Positions 9,975 to 22,866 of a stretch of DNA of 64,000 nucleotides are shown piece after piece. Position numbers and translations under genes: made by a program. This stretch comes from Mimachlamys varia (lineage: Eukaryota > Mollusca > Bivalvia > Pectinida > Pectinidae). The stretch covers positions 35,805,405-35,869,404 of the forward strand of contig OX392530.1 in NCBI GenBank assembly GCA_947623455.1. The letters run 5' to 3'. Within the stretch, counting starts at the first letter, position 1; the number at the start of each line of letters is the position of its first letter. The notes under the pieces were generated by a model. That model was not told the DNA's origin, made no database searches, and saw nothing but the letters and a program-made list of their open reading frames with translations.

Positions 9975-12936
9975 AGAATCATAGACTGTACTTACATTGG
10001 TTACCATACACTTGTACAGTCCAGCCCACACTACAGTGTGTAGAATCACAGACCGACTTACATTGGTTACCATACACTTGTCCAGTCCACTCCGCACTAC
10101 AGTGTGTAGAATCACAGACTGTACTTAGATTGGTTACCGTACACGGGTCCAGTCCACCCCGCACCACAGTGTGTATAATCACAGACTATACTTACACTGG
10201 TTACCATACACTGGTCCAGTCCAGCCCACACTACAGTGTGTAGAATCACAGACTGTACCTACACTGGTTACAATACACTGGTCCATTTAAGCCCGCACTA
10301 CAGTGTGTAGAATCACAGACTGAACATACACTGGTAACCATACACTTGCCCAGTCCACAAATCACTACAGTGTGTAGAATCACAGACTGTACTTACATTG
10401 GTTACCATACACTTGTCCAGTCCACCCCGCACTCAATATGTAGAATCACAGACTGTACTTACATTGGTTACCATACACTTGTCCAGTCCACCCCGCACTA
10501 CAGTGTGTAGAATCAGAGACTGTACTTACATTGGTTACCATACACTTGTCCAGTCCAACCCGAACGACAGTGTTTAGAATCAGAGACTGTACTTACACTG
10601 GTTACAATACACTTGTACAGTCCAGCCCACACTACAGTGTGTAGAATCACAGACTGTACTTACATTGGTTACCATACACTTGTCCAGTCCACCCCGCACT
10701 ACAGTGTGTAGAATCACAGACTGTACTTACATTGGTTACCATACACTTGTCCAGTCCACCCCGCACTACAGTATGTAGAATCACAGACTGTACTTACATT
10801 GGTTACCATACACTTGTCCAGTCCACCCCGCATGACAGTGTGTAGAATCACAGACTGTACTTACATTGGTTACCATACACTTGTCCAGTCCACCCCGCAT
10901 GACAGTGTGTAAAATCACAGACTGTACTTACATTGGTTACCATACACTTGTCCAGTCCACGCACTACAGTGTGTAGAATCAGAGACTGTACTTACATTGG
11001 TTACAATATACTGTTCAAGCCTACCCCGCACTTCACTATGTAGAATCACAGACTGTACTTACATTGGCTACAATACACTTGTCCAGTCCACCCCGCACTA
11101 CCGTGTGTAGAATCACAGACTGTACTTACATTGGTTACCATACACTTGTCCAGTCCAACCCGCACTACAGTGTGTAGAATCACAGACTGTACTTAGATTG
11201 GTTACCATACACTGGTCCAGTCCACCCCGCACTACAGTGTGTAGAATCACAGACTGTACTTACACTGGTTACCATAAACTTGTCCAGTCCACCCCACACT
11301 ACAGTGTGTAGAATCACAGACTGTACTAACACTGGTTACAATACACTGGTCCATTCAAGCCCGCACTACAGTGTGTAGAATCACAGACTGAACTTATATT
11401 GGTTCCCATACACTTGTCCAGTCCACCCTGCACCACAGTATGTAGAATCACAGACTGTACTTACATTGGTTACCATACACTTGTCCAGTCCACCCCGCAC
11501 TACAGTGTGTAGAATCAGAGACTGTACTTACATTAGTTACAATACACTTGTCCAGTCCAACCCGCACTACAGTATGTAGAATCACAGACTGTACTTACAT
11601 TGGTTACCATACACTTGTCCTGTCCAACCCGAACGACAGTGTGTAGAATCACAGACTGTACTTACATTGGTTACCATGCACTTGTGCAGTCCACCCCGCA
11701 CTACAGTGTGTAGAATCACAGACTGTACTTACATTGGTTACCATACACTTGTCCAGTCCACCCCGCACTACAGTGTGTAGAATCACAGACTGTACTTACA
11801 TTGGTTACCATACACTTGTCCAGTCCACCCCGCACTACAGTGTGTAGAATCACAGACTGTACTTACATTGGTTACCATACACTTGTCCAGTCCACCCCGC
11901 ATGACAGTGTGTAGAATCACAGACTGTACTTACATTGGTTACCATACACTTGTCCAGTCCACGCACTACAGTGTGTAGAATCACAGACTGTACTTACATT
12001 GGTTACAATATACTGTTCAAGGCTACCCCGCACTTCACTATGTAGAATCAGAGACTGTACTTACATTGGCTACAATACACTTGTCCAGTCCACCCCGCAC
12101 TACCGTGTGTAGAATCACAGACTGTACTTACATTGGTTACCATACACTTGTCCAGTCCAACCCGCACTACAGTGTGTAGAATCACAGACTGTACTTAGAT
12201 TGGTTACCATACACTTGTCCAGTTCACCCCGCACTACAGTGTGTAGAATCACAGACTGTACTTACATTGGTTACCATACACTTGTCCAGTCCACCCCGCA
12301 CGACAGTGTGTAGAATCACAGACTGTACTTACATTGGTTACCATACACTTGTCCAGTCCACCCCGCACTACATTATGTAGAATCAGAGACTGTACTTACA
12401 TTGGTTACCATACACTTGTCCAGTCCACCCCGCACTACAGTATGTAGAATCACAGACTGTACTTACATTGGTTACCATACACTTGTCCAGTCCACCCCGC
12501 ACTACAGTGAGTAGAATCACAGACTGTACTTACATTGGTTACCATACACCTCTCCAGTCCACAACGCACTACAGTGTGTAGAATCACAGACTGTACTTAC
12601 ATTGGTTACCATACACTTGTCCAGTCCACCCCGCATGACAGTGTGTAGAATCACAGACTGTACTTACATTGGTTACCATACACTTGTCCAGTCCACAACG
12701 TACTACAGTGTGTAGAATCACAGACTGTACTTACATTGGTTACAATACACTTGTGCAGTCCACCCCGCACTACAGTGTGTAGAATCAGAGACTGTACTTA
12801 CATTGGTAACCGTACACTTGTCCAGTACAACCCGCACTACAGTGTGTAGAATCACAGACTATACTTACACTGGTTACAATACACTGGTCCAGTCCACCCC
12901 GCACCACAGTGTGTAGAATCACAGACTGTACTTACA
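9975..12936 (+). repeat. Array segment where the 15-mer and 25-mer periods first appear
   Basis: C markers at 11013 and 12015 are 1002 apart (15 monomers minus 3). CCGTGTGTAG repeats at the same offset (11101, 12103), and so does ACTTAGATTGG (11191, 12193). A 1672-bp period (25 monomers minus 3) starts here: ACTAACACTGG at 11325 and 12997, the GAACTTATATTGG monomer at 11390 and 13062, and the C marker at 12015 and 13687. Both spacings recur throughout the right half of the array. Confidence 0.82.
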
Positions 12937-15340
12937 CTGGTTACCATAAACTTGTCCAGTCCACCCCGCACTACAGTGTGTAGAATCACAGACTGTACTA
13001 ACACTGGTTACAATACACTGGTCCATTCAAGCCCGCACTACAGTGTGTAGAATCACAGACTGAACTTATATTGGTTCCCATTCACTTGTCCAGTCCACCC
13101 TGCACCACAGTATGTAGAATCACAGACTGTACTTACATTGGTTACCATACACTTGTCCAGTCCACCCCGCACTACAGTGTGTAGAATCACAGACTGTACT
13201 TACATTGGTTACAATACACTTGTCCAGTCCAACCCGCACTACAGTGTGTAGAATCACAGACTGTACTTACATTGGTTACCATACACTTGTCCTGTCCAAC
13301 CCGAACGACAGTATGTAGAATCACAGACTGTACTTACATTGGTTACCATGCACTTGTCCAGTCCACCCCGAACTACAGTGTGTAGAATCACAGACTGTAC
13401 TTACATTGGTTACCATACACTTGTCCAGTCCACCCCGCACTACAGTGTGTAGAATCACAGACTGTACTTACATTGGTTACCATACACTTGTCCAGTCCAC
13501 CCCGCACTACAGTGTGTAGAATCACCGACTGTACTTACATTGGTTACCATACACTTGTCCAGTCAACCCCGCATGACAGTGTGTAGAATCACAGACTGTA
13601 CTTACGTTGGTTACCATACACTTGTCCAGTCCACGCACTACAGTGTGTAGAATCAGAGACTGTACTTACATTGGTTACAATATACTGTTCAAGCCTACCC
13701 CGCACTTCACTATGTAGAATCACAGACTGTACTTACATTGGCTACAATACACTTGTCCAGTCCACCCCGCACTACAGTGTGTAGAATCACAGACTGTACT
13801 TACATTGGTTACCATACACTTGTCCAGTCCAACCCGCACTACAGTGTGTAGAATCACAGACTATACTTACATTGGTTACCATACACTTGTACAGTTCACC
13901 CCGCACTACAGTGTGTAGAATCACAGACTGTACTTACATTGGTTACCATACACTTGTCCAGTCCACCCCGCACGACAGTGTGTAGAATCACAGACTGTAC
14001 TTACATTGGTTACCATACACTTGTCCAGTCCACCCCGCACTACAGTATGTAGAATCAGAGACTGTACTTACATTGGTTACAATACACTTGTCCAGTCCAC
14101 CCCGCACTACAGTATGTAGAATCACAGACTGTACTTACATTGGTTACCATACACTTGTCCAGTCCACGCACTACAGTGTGTAGAATCACAGACTGTACTT
14201 ACATTGGTTACAATACACGGGTCCAGTCCACCCCGCACCACAGTGTGTATAATCACAGACTATACTTACACTGGTTACCATACACTGGTCCAGTCCAGCC
14301 CACACTACAGTATGTAGAATCACAGACTGTACTTACACTGGTTACAATACACTGGTCCATTTTAGCCCGCACTACAGTGTGTAGAATCACAGACTGAACA
14401 TACACTAGTAACCATACACTTGTCCAGTCCACAAATCACTACAGTGTGTAGAATCACAGACTGTACTTACATTGGTTACCATACACTTGTCCAGTCCACC
14501 CCGCACTACAGTATGTAGAATCAGAGACTGTACTTACATTGGTTACCATACACTTGTCCAGTCCACCCCGCACTACAGTGTGTAGAATCACAGACTGTAC
14601 TTACATTGGTTACAATACACTTGTCCAGTCCAACCCGCACTAGAGTGTGTAGAATCACAGACTGTACTTACATTGGTTACAATACACTTGTCCAGTCCAA
14701 CCCGAACGACAGTGTGTAGAATCATAGACTGTACTTACATTGGTTACCATACACTTGTACAGTCCAGCCCACACTACAGTGTGTAGAATCACAGACCGAC
14801 TTACATTGGTTACCATACACTTGTCCAGTCCACCCCGCACTACAGTGTGTAGAATCACAGACTGTACTTACATTGGTTACCGTACACGGGTCCAGTCCAC
14901 CCCGCACCACAGTGTGTATAATCACAGACTATATTTACACTGGTTACCATACACTTGTCCAGTCCAGCCCACACTACAGTGTGTAGAATCACAGACTTTA
15001 CCTACACTGGTTACAATACACTGGTCCATTTAAGCCCGCACTACAGTGTGTAAAATCACAGACTGAACATACACTGGTAACCATACACTTGCCCAGTCCA
15101 CAAATCACTACAGTGTGTAGAATCACAGACTGTACTTACATTGGTTACCATACACTTGTCCAGTCCACCCCGCACTCAATATGTAGAATCACAGACTGTA
15201 CTTACATTGGTTACCATACACTTGTCCAGTCCACCCCGCACTACAGTGTGTAGAATCAGAGACTGTACTTACATTGGTTACAATACACTTGTGTAGTCCA
15301 ACCCGCACTAGAGTGTGTAGAATCACAGACTGTACTTACA
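12937..15340 (+). repeat. 2404-bp tandem duplication, copy 1 (36 monomers)
   Basis: Matching variants lie 2404 bases apart: the GAACTTATATTGG monomer (13062 and 15466) and the C marker (13687 and 16091). From about 14.6 kb the offset drops to 2337, as the other copy has lost one monomer. The junction with copy 2 is sharp at 15340/15341, where a TACTTACA monomer switches to CTGGTTACCATAAAC. Confidence 0.87.
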
Positions 15341-17677
15341 CTGGTTACCATAAACTTGTCCAGTCCACCCCACACTACAGTGTGTAGAATCACAGACTGT
15401 ACTAACACTGGTTACAATACACTGGTCCATTCAAGCCCGCACTACAGTGTGTAGAATCACAGACTGAACTTATATTGGTTCCCATACACTTGTCCAGTCC
15501 ACCCTGCACCACAGTATGTAGAATCACAGACTGTACTTACATTGGTTACCATACACTTGTCCAGTCCACCCCGCACTACAGTGTGTAGAATCACAGACTG
15601 TACTTACATTGGTTACAATACACTTGTCCAGTCCAACCCGCACTACAGTGTGTAGAATCACAGACTGTACTTACATTGGTTACCATACACTTGTCCTGTC
15701 CAACCCGAACGACAGTGTGTAGAATCACAGACTGTACTTACATTGGTTACCATGCACTTGTCCAGTCCACCCCGAACTACAGTGTGTAGAATCACAGACT
15801 GTACTTACATTGGTTACCATACACTTGTCCAGTCCACCCCGCACTACAGTGTGTAGAATCACAGACTGTACTTACATTGGTTACCATACACTTGTCCAGT
15901 CCACCCCGCACTACAGTGTGTAGAATCACCGACTGTACTTACATTGGTTACCATACACTTGTCCAGTCAACCCCGCATGACAGTGTGTAGAATCACAGAC
16001 TGTACTTACGTTGGTTACCATACACTTGTCCAGTCCACGCACTACAGTGTGTAGAATCAGAGACTGTACTTACATTGGTTACAATATACTGTTCAAGCCT
16101 ACCCCGCACTTCACTATGTAGAATCACAGACTGTACTTACATTGGCTACAATACACTTGTCCAGTCCACCCCGCACTACAGTGTGTAGAATCACAGACTG
16201 TACTTACATTGGTTACCATACACTTGTCCAGTCCAACCCGCACTACAGTGTGTAGAATCACAGACTGTACTTACATTGGTTACCATACACTTGTACAGTT
16301 CACCCCGCACTACAGTGTGTAGAATCACAGACTGTACTTACATTGGTTACCATACACTTGTCCAGTCCACCCCGCACGACAGTGTGTAGAATCACAGACT
16401 GTACTTACATTGGTTACCATACACTTGTCCAGTCCACCCCGCACTACAGTATGTAGAATCAGAGACTGTACTTACATTGGTTACAATACACTTGTCCAGT
16501 CCACCCCGCACTACAGTATGTAGAATCACAGACTGTACTTACATTGGTTACCATACACTTGTCCAGTCCACGCACTACAGTGTGTAGAATCACAGACTGT
16601 ACTTACATTGGTTAAAATACACGGGTCAAGTCCACCCCGCACCACAGTGTGTATAATCACAGACTATACTTACACTGGTTACCATACACTGGTCCAGTCC
16701 AGCCCACACTACAGTATGTAGAATCACAGACTGTACTTACACTGGTTACAATACACTGGTCCATTTAAGCCCGCACTACAGTGTGTAGAATCACAGACTG
16801 AACATACACTAGTAACCATACACTTGTCCAGTCCACCCCGCACTACAGTATGTAGAATCAGAGACTGTACTTACATTGGTTACCATACACTTGTCCAGTC
16901 CACCCCGCACTACAGTGTGTAGAATCACAGACTGTACTTACATTGGTTACAATACACTTGTCCAGTCCAACCCGCACTAGAGTGTGTAGAATCACAGACT
17001 GTACTTACATTGGTTACAATACACTTGTCCAGTCCAACCCGAACGACAGTGTGTAGAATCATAGACTGTACTTACATTGGTTACCATACACTTGTACAGT
17101 CCAGCCCACACTACAGTGTGTAGAATCACAGACCGACTTACATTGGTTACCATACACTTGTCCAGTCCACCCCGCACTACAGTGTGTAGAATCACAGACT
17201 GTACTTACATTGGTTACCGTACACGGGTCCAGTCCACCCCGCACCACAGTGTGTATAATCACAGACTATATTTACACTGGTTACCATACACTTGTCCAGT
17301 CCAGCCCACACTACAGTGTGTAGAATCACAGACTGTACCTACACTGGTTACAATACACTGGTCCATTTAAGCCCGCACTACAGTGTGTAGAATCACAGAC
17401 TGAACATACACTGGTAACCATACACTTGCCCAGTCCACAAATCACTACAGTGTGTAGAATCACAGACTGTACTTACATTGGTTACCATACACTTGTCCAG
17501 TCCACCCCGCACTCAATATGTAGAATCACAGACTGTACTTACATTGGTTACCATACACTTGTCCAGTCCACCCCGCACTACAGTGTGTAGAATCAGAGAC
17601 TGTACTTACATTGGTTACAATACACTTGTGTAGTCCAACCCGCACTAGAGTGTGTAGAATCACAGACTGTACTTACA
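15341..17677 (+). repeat. 2404-bp tandem duplication, copy 2, one monomer short (2337 bp)
   Basis: This copy repeats 12937-15340 but lacks one monomer near 16820. In copy 1, TAGTAACCATACACTTG is followed by GTCCACAAATCACTAC and then by an ordinary CCACCCCGC monomer. Here the first half of the former joins directly to the second half of the latter. Small substitutions mark this copy (GTTAAAATACACGGGTCAAG near 16610). Confidence 0.87.
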
Positions 17678-19610
17678 TTGGTTACAATACACTTGTCCAG
17701 TCCAACCCGAACGACAGTGTGTAGAATCATAGACTGTACTTACATTGGTTACCATACACTTGTACAGTCCAGCCCACACTACAGTGTGTAGAATCACAGA
17801 CTGTACTTACATTGGTTACCATACACTTGTCCAGTCCACCCCGCACTACAGTGTGTAGAATCACAGACTGTACTTACATTGGTTACCATACACTTGTCCA
17901 GTCCACCCCGCCCTACAGTATGTAGAATCACAGACTGTACTTACATTGGTTACAATACACTTGTCCAGTCCATCCCGCACTACAGTGTGTAGGATCACAG
18001 ACTGTACTTACATTGGTTACCATACACTTGTCCAGTCCACCCCGCTCGACAGTGTGTAGAATCAGAGACTGTACTTACATTGGTTACCATACACTTCTCC
18101 AGTCCACAACGCACTACAGTGTGTAGAATCACAGACTGTACTTACATTGGTTACCATACACTTGTCCAGTCCACCCCGCACTACAGTATGTAGAATCACA
18201 GACTGTACTTACATTGGTTACCATACACTTGTCCAGTCCACCCCGCATGACAGTGTGTAGAATCACAGACTGTACTTACATTGGTTACCATACACTTGTC
18301 CAGTCCACGCACTACAGTGTGTAAATCAGAGACTGTACTTACATTGGTTACAATATACTGTTCAAGCCTACCCCGCACTTCACTATGTAGAATCACAGAC
18401 TGTACTTACATTGGCTACAATACACTTGTCCAGTCCACCCCGCACTACAGTGTGTAGAATCACAGACTGTACTTACATTGGTTACCATACACTTGTCCAG
18501 TCCAACCCGCACTACAGTGTGTAGAATCACAGACTGTACTTACATTGGTTACCATACACTTGTCCAGTTCACCCCGCACTACAGTGTGTAGAATCACAGA
18601 CTGTACTTACATTGGTTACCATACACTTGTCCAGTCCACCCCGCACGACAGTGTGTAGAATCACAGACTGTACTTACATTGGTTACCATACACTTGTCCA
18701 GTCCACCCCGCACTACAGTATGTAGAATCACAGACTGTACTTACATTGGTTACCATACACTTGTCCAGTTCACCCCGCACGACAGTGTGTAGAATCACAG
18801 ACTGTACTTACATTGGTTACCATACACTTGTCCAGTCCACCCCGCACTACAGTGTGTAGAATCACAGACTGTACTTACATTGGTTACAATACACTTGTCC
18901 AGTCCACCCCGCACCACAGTGTGTAGAATCACAGACTGTACTTACATTGGTTACCATACACTTGTCCAGTCCACCCCACACTACAGTGAGTAGAATCACA
19001 GACTGTACTTACATTGGTTACCATACACTTGTCCAGTCCACAACGCACTACAGTGTGTAGAATCACAGACTGTACTTACATTGGTTACCATACACTTGTC
19101 CAGTCCACCCCGCATGACAGTGTGTAGAATCACAGACTGTATTTACATTGGTTACAATACACTTGTGCAGTCCACCCCGCACTACAGTGTGTAGAATCAG
19201 AGACTGTACTTACATTGGTAACCATACACTTGTCCAGTACAACCCGCACTACAGTGTGTAGAATCACAGACTGTACTTACACTGGTTACAATACACTGGT
19301 CCAGTCCACCCCGCACCACAGTGTGTAGAATCACAGACTGTACTTACACTGGTTACCATAAACTTGTCCAGTCCACCCCACACTACAGTGTGTAGAATCA
19401 CAGACTGTACTAACACTGGTTACAATACACTGGTCCATTCAAGCCCGCACTACAGTGTGTAGAATCACAGACTGAACTTATATTGGTTCCCATACACTTG
19501 TCCAGTCCACCCTGCACCACAGTGTGTAGAATCACAGACTGTACTTACATTGGTTACCATACACTTGTCCAGTCCACCCTGCACTACAGTGTGTAGAATC
19601 AGAGACTGTA
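17678..19610 (+). repeat. Array segment reused at +15712
   Basis: It holds the C marker at 18360 in its GTGTAAATCAGAG context and the TAGGATCACAG and CCGCTCGACAG variants near 17990 and 18045. The same set reappears from 32.7 to 34.1 kb at an offset of exactly 15712 (18360 to 34072), again at +8820 (42892), and in later superunits (50780, 56926). This is the earliest copy of the module placed between the 1002 and 1739/1940 steps of the superunits. Confidence 0.8.
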
Positions 19611-20880
19611 CTTACATTAGTTACAATACACTTGTCCAGTCCAACCCGCACTACAGTATGTAGAATCACAGACTGTACTTACATTGGTTACCATACACTT
19701 GTCCTGTCCAACCCAAACGACAGTGTGTAGAATCACAGACTGTACTTACATTGGTTACCATGCACTTGTGCAGTCCACCCCGCACTACAGTGTGTAGAAT
19801 CACAGACTGTACTTACATTGGTTACCATACACTTGTCCAGTCCACCCCGCACTACAGTGTGTAGAATCACAGACTGTACTTACATTGGTTACCATACACT
19901 TGTCCAGTCCACCCCGCACTACAGTGTGTAGAATCACAGACTGTACTTACATTGGTTACCATACACTTGTCCAGTCCACCCCGCATGACAGTGTGTAGAA
20001 TCACAGACTGTACTTACATTGGTTACCATACACTTGTCCAGTACACGCACTACAGTGTGTAGAATCAGAGACTGTACTTACATTGGTTACAATATACTGT
20101 TCAAGCCTACCCCGCACTTCACTATGTAGAATCACAGACTGTACTTACATTGGCTACAATACACTTGTCCAGTCCACCCCGCACTACCGTGTGTAGACTC
20201 ACAGACTGTACTTACATTGGTTACCATACACTTGTCCAGTCCAACCCGCACTACAGTGTGTAGAATCACAGACTGTACTTAGATTGGTTACCATACACTT
20301 GTCCAGTTCACCCCGCACTACAGTGTGTAGAATCACAGACTGTACTTACATTGGTTACCATACACTTGTCCAGTCCACCCCGCACGACAGTGTGTAGAAT
20401 CACAGACTGTACTTACATTGGTTACCATACACTTGTCCAGTCCACCTCGCACTACATTATGTAGAATCAGAGACTGTACTTACATTGGTTACCATACACT
20501 TGTCCAGTCCACCCCGCACTACAGTATGTAGAATCACAGACTGTACTTACATTGGTTACCATACACTTGTCCAGTCCACCCCGCACTACAGTGAGTAGAA
20601 TCACAGACTGTACTTACATTGGTTACCATACACTTGTCCAGTCCACAACGCACTACAGTGTGTAGAATCACAGACTGTACTTACATTGGTTACCATACAC
20701 TTGTCCAGTCCACCCCGCATGACAGTGTGTAGAATCACAGACTGTACTTACATTGGTTACCATACACTTGTCCAGTCCACAACGTACTACAGTGTGTAGA
20801 ATCACAGACTGTACTTACATTGGTTACAATACACTTGTGCAGTCCACCCCGCACTACAGTGTGTAGAATCAGAGACTGTA
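19611..20880 (+). repeat. 1270-bp tandem duplication, copy 1 (19 monomers)
   Basis: Variants that look private to this pair recur at +1270: ACCCAAACGA (19711 and 20981; elsewhere ACCCGAACGA), GTACACGCAC (20041 and 21311), GCACTACCGTGTGTAGACTC (20181 and 21451) and CACCTCGCACTACATTATG (about 20444 and 21714). The C marker is at 20099 and 21369. 1270 is 19 x 67 minus 3. One difference is ACATTAG near 19615 against ACATTCG near 20885. Confidence 0.92.
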
Positions 20881-22150
20881 CTTACATTCGTTACAATACA
20901 CTTGTCCAGTCCAACCCGCACTACAGTATGTAGAATCACAGACTGTACTTACATTGGTTACCATACACTTGTCCTGTCCAACCCAAACGACAGTGTGTAG
21001 AATCACAGACTGTACTTACATTGGTTACCATGCACTTGTGCAGTCCACCCCGCACTACAGTGTGTAGAATCACAGACTGTACTTACATTGGTTACCATAC
21101 ACTTGTCCAGTCCACCCCGCACTACAGTGTGTAGAATCACAGACTGTACTTACATTGGTTACCATACACTTGTCCAGTCCACCCCGCACTACAGTGTGTA
21201 GAATCACAGACTGTACTTACATTGGTTACCATACACTTGTCCAGTCCACCCCGCATGACAGTGTGTAGAATCACAGACTGTACTTACATTGGTTACCATA
21301 CACTTGTCCAGTACACGCACTACAGTGTGTAGAATCAGAGACTGTACTTACATTGGTTACAATATACTGTTCAAGCCTACCCCGCACTTCACTATGTAGA
21401 ATCACAGACTGTACTTACATTGGCTACAATACACTTGTCCAGTCCACCCCGCACTACCGTGTGTAGACTCACAGACTGTACTTACATTGGTTACCATACA
21501 CTTGTCCAGTCCAACCCGCACTACAGTGTGTAGAATCACAGACTGTACTTAGATTGGTTACCATACACTTGTCCAGTTCACCCCGCACTACAGTGTGTAG
21601 AATCACAGACTGTACTTACATTGGTTACCATACACTTGTCCAGTCCACCCCGCACGACAGTGTGTAGAATCACAGACTGTACTTACATTGGTTACCATAC
21701 ACTTGTCCAGTCCACCTCGCACTACATTATGTAGAATCAGAGACTGTACTTACATTGGTTACCATACACTTGTCCAGTCCACCCCGCACTACAGTATGTA
21801 GAATCACAGACTGTACTTACATTGGTTACCATACACTTGTCCAGTCCACCCCGCACTACAGTGAGTAGAATCACAGACTGTACTTACATTGGTTACCATA
21901 CACTTGTCCAGTCCACAACGCACTACAGTGTGTAGAATCACAGACTGTACTTACATTGGTTACCATACACTTGTCCAGTCCACCCCGCATGACAGTGTGT
22001 AGAATCACAGACTGTACTTACATTGGTTACCATACACTTGTCCAGTCCACAACGTACTACAGTGTGTAGAATCACAGACTGTACTTACATTGGTTACAAT
22101 ACACTTGTGCAGTCCACCCCGCACTACAGTGTGTAGAATCAGAGACTGTA
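20881..22150 (+). repeat. 1270-bp tandem duplication, copy 2
   Basis: This is the adjacent copy of 19611-20880. It ends where the sequence passes into a GGTAACCGTACACTTG monomer near 22155, the continuation expected after copy 1 if the duplication had not happened. Confidence 0.92.
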
Positions 22151-22866
22151 CTTACATTGGTAACCGTACACTTGTCCAGTACAACCCGCACTACAGTGTG
22201 TAGAATCACAGACTATACTTACACTGGTTACAATACACTGGTCCAGTCCACCCCGCACCACAGTGTGTAGAATCACAGACTGTACTTACACTGGTTACCA
22301 TAAACTTGTCCAGTCCACCCCACACTACAGTGTGTAGAATCACAGACTGTACTAACACTGGTTACAATACACTGGTCCATTCAAGCCCGCACTACAGTGT
22401 GTAGAATCACAGACTGAACTTATATTGGTTCCCATACACTTGTCCAGTCCACCCTGCACCACAGTATGTAGAATCACAGACTGTACTTACATTGGTTACC
22501 ATACACTTGTCCAGTCCACCCCGCACTACAGTGTGTAGAATCACAGACTGTACTTACATTGGTTACAATACACTTGTCCAGTCCAACCCGCACTACAGTG
22601 TGTAGAATCACAGACTGTACTTACATTGGTTACCATACACTTGTCCTGTCCAACCCGAACGACAGTATGTAGAATCACAGACTGTACTTACATTGGTTAC
22701 CATGCACTTGTCCAGTCCACCCCGAACTACAGTGTGTAGAATCACAGACTGTACTTACATTGGTTACCATACACTTGTCCAGTCCACCCCGCACTACAGT
22801 GTGTAGAATCACAGACTGTACTTACATTGGTTACCATACACTTGTCCAGTCCACCCCGCACTACAG
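22151..22866 (+). repeat. Array segment between duplications
   Basis: This segment of about 11 monomers includes the CATAAACTTG, ACTAACACTGG, CATTCAAGCCCG and GAACTTATATTGG (22416) series. That series stands about 625 bases before a C marker here (23041), at 12015-13687 and in the superunits, so this stretch belongs to the standard 25-mer module. Confidence 0.75.
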
